This document shows positions 1-4,048 of a stretch of DNA of 5,467 bases, piece by piece. The position numbers and the translations under genes were made by a program. The notes under the pieces are model-generated. The model saw nothing but the letters and a program-made list of their open reading frames with translations, had not been told where the DNA came from and did not search any database. Numbering within the stretch: the stretch's first letter is position 1; every line of letters starts with the position of its first letter. Origin of the DNA: SZUA-430 sp044375275. GTDB lineage: Bacteria > Pseudomonadota > Alphaproteobacteria > Micropepsales > Micropepsaceae. The stretch spans positions 1-5,467 of the forward strand of contig JBILMZ010000222.1 of NCBI GenBank assembly GCA_044375275.1, read 5' to 3'.

Positions 1-108
1 GCCGAGTTGCTCCGCGAGTGCGTGGGGCTGGATGTAGGCCTGCGACGCGATGAGGAGAGCGATGGCGCCCTGCAGGGCGAGGATGGCGCGGACGATGTTC
101 TTCAGCAT
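1..108 (-). CDS. Small membrane protein, N-terminal fragment (possibly DUF4345 family)
   Basis: The first 36 codons of a minus-strand gene lie here and the rest is beyond the left edge. The ATG at 108 is preceded by GGAGAC (plus positions 115-120) at a 6-nt spacing, a good ribosome binding site, so the start is well supported. The peptide begins MLKNIVRAILALQGAIALL: two basic residues and then a hydrophobic helix to about residue 23, followed by a polar turn (QPHALAEQLG). This is a signal anchor or first membrane segment. The pattern of a short basic N-terminus, one helix, then a 'P.ALA.QLG' motif recalls the start of DUF4345 integral membrane proteins, but that is a memory-based guess from a short fragment. 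Function is unknown. It is transcribed divergently from the desaturase. Confidence 0.62.
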   Translation of the reverse strand, partial: MLKNIVRAILALQGAIALLIASQAYIQPHALAEQLG

Positions 109-114
109 GGCAGG

Positions 115-120
115 GTCTCC
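115..120 (-). promoter_or_regulatory. Ribosome binding site of the left-edge membrane protein gene
   Basis: On the minus strand this reads GGAGAC, six bases before the ATG at 108. It is the clearest Shine-Dalgarno sequence in the window and is the main reason for trusting the short fragment at the left edge as a real gene. Confidence 0.6.
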
Positions 121-239
121 CGAGGTCGTTGAATTCTTGCGGTGCTACAGGGACAACATGAAGCCACTGGCCGTCCGGTTCTCCATGGCATCCTGCCACA
201 CCGGGTGGGGGGTGAGATGGCGTGGCTCACCATAAGTTT

Positions 240-281
240 CGTCATGGCCGGTTCGCGCTGCCGTTCGACGCGGCCATGACG
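240..281. repeat. Perfect 11-bp inverted repeat with 20-nt spacer
   Basis: The arm CGTCATGGCCG (240-250) is repeated exactly as its reverse complement CGGCCATGACG (271-281). The arm centres are 31 bp apart, close to three helical turns, so two copies of a regulator's site would lie on the same face of the DNA. It lies between divergent genes, upstream of the desaturase promoter region. It could be an operator pair, or as RNA a hairpin with an 11-bp stem and 20-nt loop. No T-run follows, so an intrinsic terminator is unlikely. The binding protein is unknown. Confidence 0.5.
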
Positions 282-322
282 GTTGGGGGCGTCACTCGTG
301 CGTGAAGTTTATGACGTAGGTG

Positions 323-350
323 TCGAAACCGCACTGGCGAACTGTAAAAT
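323..350 (+). promoter_or_regulatory. Candidate sigma70 promoter of the desaturase
   Basis: A -10 hexamer TAAAAT (345-350, five of six consensus bases) is preceded after 16 bp by TCGAAA (323-328, four of six). Transcription would begin near 357. The -10 is part of an AT-rich island in otherwise GC-rich DNA. If correct, the upstream GTG at 320 lies outside the transcript and the desaturase must start further in. The -35 is weak, so this may be an activator-dependent promoter. Confidence 0.35.
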
Positions 351-366
351 TTGCTGTAAAGATTTG
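342..366 (+). repeat. Tandem AT-rich direct repeat at the desaturase promoter
   Basis: CTGTAAAATTTG (342-353) is followed directly by CTGTAAAGATTTG (354-366), the same sequence with one inserted base. The first copy contains the proposed -10. Tandem copies of about 12-13 bp at a promoter could be binding sites for a regulator. The repeat would be odd inside a coding N-terminus, which supports a desaturase start downstream of it. Confidence 0.45.
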
Positions 367-409
367 GCCAGTGGAAATCGGTCGAAAGGTACCGTGCGTG
401 CAAAGTCAG

Positions 410-1411
410 ATGTCCGGCGTCGGTGAAGCGCGTAAATGGGCCGAAAAACTGGTGAAGTATCGCGTGCCGAGTACCGGGCGCGGCATCGGAGAGCTTCTGC
501 TCACGGCCCTGCCGTTTGTCACGCTGTGGGCGGCGGCCTGGTATGCGCTTTCCTATAGCTATTTCCTCAGTCTGGCGATCTGTGTGCCTGCGGCCGGGTT
601 TCTGGTGCGGATTTTTCTCATTCTCCACGACTGCGGACACGGTTCATTCTTCCAGCAGCGCGCCGCCAATGACTGGGTGGGCCGGGTCTGCGGTTTGCTG
701 ACGCTGACGCCGTTCGGTGTCTGGCGCAAGTCGCACAATCTGCATCATGCAACCTCCGGCAACCTGACGCGACGCGGGATTGGCGATATCGAAACGATGA
801 CGGTGAGTGAGTACCTGGCCGAGCCCTGGTATGAGCGCCTGCGCTATCGGCTCTACCGTCACCCGATCACATTGTTCGTGATTGGCCCGGCTTATGTCTT
901 CCTGATCGCAAACCGCCTGCCGATCGGCATGATGCGGTCCGGGGCCGCGCCATGGATCTCCTCCATGCTCAACAACGCGGCGCTGATTGCGTTTGCGGGC
1001 GGCATGATGTGGCTCGTCGGCGTGATGCCGTTCCTGATGATCCATCTTCCCATCGTGCTGATGGCGGCGTCCATGGGCGTTTGGCTGTTCTTTGTCCAGC
1101 ACCAGTTCGAGGGCACGGTCTGGGAAGAAGACGAGAACTGGGACATACAGGAAGCGGCCCTGCGCGGCAGTTCGCACTACGACCTTCCGGCGGCGCTGCG
1201 CTGGCTGACGGCCAATATCGGCGTGCATCACGTGCACCACCTCAATGCGCGCATCCCGTTCTACAGGCTGCGTCACGTGCTGAAGGATTATCCGGAACTG
1301 CACGACATGGGCCGGCTGACGCTGTGGGAGAGCTTCAAGTGCGTGAAGCTCGCGCTGTGGTGCGAGACCCGGAAGCGGATGATTTCGTTTCGGGAATTGC
1401 AGACGGCTTGA
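410..1411 (+). CDS. Membrane fatty acid desaturase (delta-12/omega-6 type)
   Basis: Di-iron membrane desaturase that introduces a cis double bond into membrane-lipid acyl chains, raising membrane fluidity. Numbered from the ATG at 410 (333 aa), all three histidine boxes are intact: HDCGH (73-77), HNLHH (109-113) and HHVHH (273-277). Hydrophobic segments lie near 28-47, 51-70, 155-170, 189-206 and 208-230, with boxes 1 and 2 after the first pair and box 3 after the second, as usual for the family. VQHQFE (229-234) and the tail after box 3 (NARIPFYRL) resemble bacterial omega-6/delta-12 enzymes; regiospecificity is inferred. The frame is open from a GTG at 320, but that site lacks a Shine-Dalgarno sequence and lies before the likely promoter. 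GTG 398 has AAAGG (385-389) eight bases ahead and is an equally good start; ATG 410 best matches remembered homologue length. The gene converges on the hydrolase. Confidence 0.9.
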   Translation: MSGVGEARKWAEKLVKYRVPSTGRGIGELLLTALPFVTLWAAAWYALSYSYFLSLAICVPAAGFLVRIFLILHDCGHGSFFQQRAANDWVGRVCGLLTLTPFGVWRKSHNLHHATSGNLTRRGIGDIETMTVSEYLAEPWYERLRYRLYRHPITLFVIGPAYVFLIANRLPIGMMRSGAAPWISSMLNNAALIAFAGGMMWLVGVMPFLMIHLPIVLMAASMGVWLFFVQHQFEGTVWEEDENWDIQEAALRGSSHYDLPAALRWLTANIGVHHVHHLNARIPFYRLRHVLKDYPELHDMGRLTLWESFKCVKLALWCETRKRMISFRELQTA

Positions 1412-1420
1412 GGGATTTGG

Positions 1421-1457
1421 GGTCAGACACCAGGCGTGTCACGCGTGGTGTCTGACC
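1421..1457. terminator. 37-nt palindrome between converging genes (bidirectional terminator or REP-like element)
   Basis: GGTCAGACACCA (1421-1432) is mirrored exactly by TGGTGTCTGACC (1446-1457), a 12-bp perfect stem. After one G-G mismatch the inside continues as GCGT/ACGC around a 3-nt centre, so the whole 37 nt is palindromic except that mismatch. It starts 9 nt after the desaturase stop and ends 8 nt before the hydrolase stop, the right place for a terminator serving both genes. Neither side has a T-run, so it is not a classic intrinsic terminator. The core GGGGTCAGACACC resembles, from memory, dispersed palindromes linked to REP-associated tyrosine transposases; no transposase is in the window. 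Confidence 0.6.
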
Positions 1458-1465
1458 ACAATTCC

Positions 1466-3418
1466 TCATGCCCACGGTGCGAAGCCGAGCAGTAAAGCGC
1501 CCGTGGCGATCATCACGCCACCGAATGCGGCGGCCACATTGCTCCAGTGTCGTTGTCTCCACGCGACAATGAGCGCCAGCAGGGCCAGGATGCCGCCGAG
1601 CGGTATGGCCCACAGCAACTGAGCGACCATCGGCTCAAGCCCGATGATGGCGGCGCCCGGATGGTTTGACAGCGTTACTGCGGGCGGGATCGCAGCGCCC
1701 GTCAGGGCGAGTAACCCGGCGCCGATGGCGAGGCCCCACGAGCTGCGTCCTGTCGCGGGACTTGCAGATGCGCCTCGGGCTCTTTGCCAGACCCAGGACA
1801 GCATCAGCAGCACCAATCCGGCAATGGCCATCAGGGCAGGCGGGGGCAGCGAACCCGCTTGCATCGCCGCACCGAGCGCGATCATTGCCGGCAAGGGGCG
1901 TGCCTCGAGAAGGAAGGGCGGTGCGGTCATTGTCCCGAGGCATGAGATGGAGGGCGTCTTGCCCGGGTTCTTGATGAATTCATTGATGATCCCGCGCGGA
2001 CAGTCACCGGCGCCGTGCACGACATGGGCGGCGAGGGGGATGGTGAGCGGCAATGCTGCCGGGCCAATCGCTGCGGCTACGGCGGCGCCATCGGGTTGAA
2101 ACGGGTCGTAGCCGGCAGACAGCACGAGGACAGGTACATTCGTTCCGGACGGCAGGCCTGGCGGCGTTCCCAGTGGCCACGCCTTGCAGGCACCGGCATG
2201 GATTCCCGTGTACATTTCGATCCAGCTGGGGCCGGGATCGGCATTCACCACGTGATGGCGGGCACGGTCGCGGCAGTCCGTGGCGAACAGGCCGCCCATC
2301 GACCCAAAGCTGCTTGCCATCAGGTCTTCAGCCAGGACCGGCATGCCGAGCGGGCCTGCAATGGCATCGCCGTCACCGCGCACCACGGCATCGATGAACC
2401 AGGGAACGCTCCGGGCCGTCGCCTCCGTGTAGAAGAGGCCAAGCAGGGCTACGCGGACGGCTAGCTCATTGGCGCGGTAGGGCTGGCCATTGATATGAAA
2501 GACGAGCGGGTGATCGGCAAGCCTTGCCAGCGCTGCGTCAGCCCTGGCGCGATCAAGCCCCGGGAAGCGGGCGGCGCAGGCGGCGTCCCTTGCGCAATCG
2601 CCCAGCAGTCGCGCGATCGCACGTCCCTGCGCTTCGCGCACGGTTGGCACGAAGGTGTCGGGCGGGTACAGGGAGTCGAGCACCACTGACTCAATCTCAT
2701 CGGGATGGCGCGCGAGATATTCGGCTGCGACCGTGGTGCCGTAAGACATGCCGTACACGGCCCAGCGCTGAATTCCCAATGCCTGGCGCACGGCGACGGC
2801 GTCCTCGACATTGCGCTCAGTGCCGAAATGGGATGGGGCCAGGCCGGCGGCGGCAAACTCTGCTGCGCACGTTGCCATGGCCGCCTGACGGGCCGCGCTT
2901 GCATCCTCGCCCGCGAGCGCACGTCGGTACGCTGCCAGCAACGCGCCAGGCAGGGTGGTGCACACGACCGGCCTGCTGCGCCCGCCGCCGCGCATGTCGA
3001 AGGCAATGCTGTCGCGCCCGGGTACGAAGTCCGCTGCGCTCATCCCCATGTAACGGGTCTGCTCGCCGCCTGGGCCGCCGTGAAGGATCAGTACCGGAGG
3101 AAAACCAGGCGAAGGCGTTGCGCTGCGCCTCACAACCACGGCGAGGTCAAAAGTTCCCGCGTCAGGGTTCGCCGGATCACGTGGCACGGAAACCGTTCCG
3201 CAGCGCAGGCGCTCACGTACTGTGTCGTCTGCAACGGGTATGTCGCATGGCTTGTCGACGAAGACGGGGCTGGCATGGACTTCCCGCGAGGTACAGAGCG
3301 ACAGGAGGGCGATCAGACCCAGGACAGTCTTGCGTAGCCTGCTATCCGCGATTTGAATGTGTTCATCTGCGTCGGGAAATGACCTGGTGTCATGCGTCAT
3401 GATAGGTGCCTGAAGCAT
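1466..3418 (-). CDS. Exported alpha/beta hydrolase, S33/TAP-like, with C-terminal membrane domain
   Basis: Probable serine hydrolase of the prolyl/tripeptidyl aminopeptidase group (peptidase S33), acting outside the cytoplasmic membrane on peptides or possibly esters. In the 650-aa frame: hydrophobic signal segment at 31-42 with a VHA-S cleavage site near 49; oxyanion motif HGGPGG (113-118); nucleophile elbow GMSYG with Ser225; likely catalytic Asp438 in GYDPFQP and His468 in VVHGAGDC, within a TAP-like C-terminal region. Several cysteines (58, 73, 153, 184, 275, 281, 382, 411, 473, 493) suit disulfides in an exported protein. Residues about 511-650 form roughly four hydrophobic helices, an addition not usual for the family. 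The first ATG (3418) has no Shine-Dalgarno sequence; ATG 3400 has a weak CAGG eight bases ahead and may be the true start (644 aa). The substrate is unknown. It appears to be a single-gene unit with its own promoter near 3530-3558. Confidence 0.88.
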   Translation of the reverse strand: MLQAPIMTHDTRSFPDADEHIQIADSRLRKTVLGLIALLSLCTSREVHASPVFVDKPCDIPVADDTVRERLRCGTVSVPRDPANPDAGTFDLAVVVRRSATPSPGFPPVLILHGGPGGEQTRYMGMSAADFVPGRDSIAFDMRGGGRSRPVVCTTLPGALLAAYRRALAGEDASAARQAAMATCAAEFAAAGLAPSHFGTERNVEDAVAVRQALGIQRWAVYGMSYGTTVAAEYLARHPDEIESVVLDSLYPPDTFVPTVREAQGRAIARLLGDCARDAACAARFPGLDRARADAALARLADHPLVFHINGQPYRANELAVRVALLGLFYTEATARSVPWFIDAVVRGDGDAIAGPLGMPVLAEDLMASSFGSMGGLFATDCRDRARHHVVNADPGPSWIEMYTGIHAGACKAWPLGTPPGLPSGTNVPVLVLSAGYDPFQPDGAAVAAAIGPAALPLTIPLAAHVVHGAGDCPRGIINEFIKNPGKTPSISCLGTMTAPPFLLEARPLPAMIALGAAMQAGSLPPPALMAIAGLVLLMLSWVWQRARGASASPATGRSSWGLAIGAGLLALTGAAIPPAVTLSNHPGAAIIGLEPMVAQLLWAIPLGGILALLALIVAWRQRHWSNVAAAFGGVMIATGALLLGFAPWA

Positions 3419-3497
3419 TGGGTAGGGAACGATTGAAGTGCAGCAATGCGATCGTTTCTCGTGTCGCCGGAATGCAATGGTGCCCTGCTGCGTGTTT

Positions 3498-3524
3498 GCC
3501 TGAACCTGACTTTCTTAATCAGGC
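3498..3524. promoter_or_regulatory. Inverted repeat over the hydrolase transcription start (candidate operator)
   Basis: GCCTGA (3498-3503) pairs with TCAGGC (3519-3524), and a second CCTGA lies at 3505-3509. The repeat covers the predicted +1 (about 3523) of the hydrolase promoter, where a repressor would block transcription. As RNA it would form a hairpin at the very 5' end of the message. The arms are only 6 bp, so chance is possible. Confidence 0.3.
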
Positions 3525-3529
3525 TGCGC

Positions 3530-3558
3530 ATGTTAGCGCGCGGGTTCCGTCTTGTCCA
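3530..3558 (-). promoter_or_regulatory. Candidate sigma70 promoter of the hydrolase
   Basis: On the minus strand TGGACA (plus 3553-3558, five of six) is followed after exactly 17 bp by TAACAT (plus 3530-3535, four of six). Transcription would start near 3523, leaving a leader of about 105-120 nt before the hydrolase start codon. It lies back to back with a plus-strand promoter at 3579-3607. Confidence 0.42.
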
Positions 3559-3578
3559 AAAGGTCGCGCCAGCCCCGC

Positions 3579-3607
3579 TTGACGACCGATCAGTGTTCCC
3601 TTATTGT
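3579..3607 (+). promoter_or_regulatory. Candidate sigma70 promoter facing the intergenic RNA and ygiQ
   Basis: TTGACG (3579-3584, five of six) and TATTGT (3602-3607, four of six) are separated by exactly 17 bp. The start would fall at about 3611-3615. No credible protein start follows within 200 bases, so the transcript is either a non-coding RNA or a leader of about 435 nt in front of ygiQ. Its -35 is 20 bp from the -35 of the opposing hydrolase promoter. Confidence 0.42.
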
Positions 3608-3611
3608 TCCA

Positions 3612-3830
3612 ATTACTCGCAGCCCTGCTGCGCAGCCCGCGACTTGATAACTGAATAGACGATCGGCGGACCTGAAAGCCCAAGGGCCCCAGGTGACCGC
3701 CTCGTGATCCCCGCGCGAAAAGGAAATGCGGTGGGTGTGCCCCGAAGAGCGTCTGGTGGGGAACGGGTGTGGCTCATGTCCGCCTGGGTCTGAGGCGTGC
3801 CGGGATCGTGATGTCGGGACCCGGATCAAC
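3612..3830 (+). ncRNA. Candidate structured RNA (unclassified) or long ygiQ leader
   Basis: Three helices follow a promoter-like sequence. Helix 1: CGCAGC (3618-3623) with GCTGCG (3627-3632), loop of 3. Helix 2: GGCGG (3665-3669) with CCGCC (3697-3701), continuing as ACCTG (3670-3674) with CAGGT (3690-3694) and GCC/GGC near the tip. Helix 3: 3702-3717 pairs with 3796-3811 in 15 of 16 positions (12 Watson-Crick, 3 G-U, one C-C mismatch), starting directly after helix 2 so the two could stack. Helix 3 encloses about 78 nt with smaller possible stems (GCGG 3728-3731 with CCGC 3780-3783). The G-U pairs would be A-C mismatches on the other strand, favouring a plus-strand RNA. An A-rich single strand follows from about 3828. 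I could not match it to 6S, tmRNA, RNase P, SRP or a riboswitch. The 3' end is not defined. Confidence 0.3.
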
Positions 3831-4048
3831 AAATGCAAAAACAACGACGAAAGTGTCATCTTCGGACTCAGGAAATGGCGCAGATCAGCGAAAAAGAACG
3901 TGCTAGATTCGGCGCTGGTGTCATCTTCCGGAAGGTGCGGTGTACCTCGACGGTGACCTTAGCCTGATCAGGGTTATCGTGGTCCCGTTCACGCTGCTGC
4001 TCAGGGCGCATTGACCGTTTTCGCGGGAGCGTGCACACAGCCTTCATC
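3831..4048 (+). other. Upstream region of ygiQ, no firm gene
   Basis: This stretch starts A-rich and leads to the ygiQ start. It holds an 11-bp direct repeat GTGTCATCTTC (3853-3863 and 3918-3928), the perfect palindrome CCTGATCAGG (3963-3972), and two short frames that read somewhat like protein: ATG 3833 to TGA 3967 (44 aa) and an overlapping frame open from 3907 to the stop after LLLRAH near 4014. Neither has a usable Shine-Dalgarno sequence. No convincing -35/-10 pair was seen just before ygiQ, so its message may start at the promoter near 3579-3607. Confidence 0.35.
3963..3972. promoter_or_regulatory. Perfect 10-bp palindrome upstream of ygiQ
   Basis: CCTGATCAGG reads the same on both strands and lies 77 bp before the ygiQ start. 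Its half-site CCTGA/TCAGG is the same as in the inverted repeat over the hydrolase transcription start (3498-3524). A shared regulator is conceivable, but a 5-bp half-site occurs often by chance. Confidence 0.25.

Larger units (their letters stand above)
121..397. other. Intergenic region between divergent genes
   Basis: This stretch separates the left-edge minus-strand gene from the desaturase. No open frame in it looks like a gene. It holds several small inverted repeats: TGGCA/TGCCA around 186-198 with a 3-nt loop, GGTGAG (211-216) with CTCACC (226-231), and the perfect 11-bp repeat at 240-281. From 342 it becomes AT-rich with a tandem repeat, where I place the desaturase promoter. No convincing -35/-10 pair was found for the minus-strand gene. 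Confidence 0.5.

Noticed and set aside
50..235. A 61-aa plus-strand open frame at the left edge.
   Set aside because: It overlaps antisense the minus-strand gene with a strong ribosome binding site at 115-120, and the composition is not protein-like.
644..1303. A 219-aa minus-strand open frame.
   Set aside because: It is antisense to the desaturase, which has all its catalytic motifs; the frame is rich in His, Arg and Gln as expected of a shadow of GC-rich coding DNA.
2524..3402. A 292-aa plus-strand open frame opposite the hydrolase.
   Set aside because: It is very Arg/Cys-rich with no recognisable domain and lies antisense to the hydrolase, whose catalytic motifs are clear.
3446..3658. 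A 70-aa plus-strand open frame upstream of the candidate RNA.
   Set aside because: It spans both divergent promoters and the inverted repeat and has no clear Shine-Dalgarno sequence or homology that I recognise.
3736..3770. The minus strand resembles an Illumina adapter (PFPTRRSS when translated), suggesting assembly contamination.
   Set aside because: By eye only about 23 of 31 positions match, the longest exact run is 10 bases, and the flanks continue as ordinary genomic sequence. True adapter carry-over would be nearly exact.
3612..3830. The structured region as 6S RNA, tmRNA, RNase P RNA or SRP RNA.
   Set aside because: The helices do not form the 6S rod with a central bubble, and the conserved RNase P, tmRNA and SRP signature sequences are absent.
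3590..3859. An 89-aa minus-strand open frame in the intergenic region.
   Set aside because: There is no good ribosome site and the composition is low in conserved-looking features. It is antisense to the candidate structured RNA.
3787..3985. TPP riboswitch: a CTGAG-like motif at 3790 and CCTGATCAGGGTTAT at 3963 resemble THI-box pieces.
   Set aside because: The two pieces are about 170 nt apart, the conserved GCG-AGGGA end is missing, and the downstream gene is ygiQ, not a thiamine gene.
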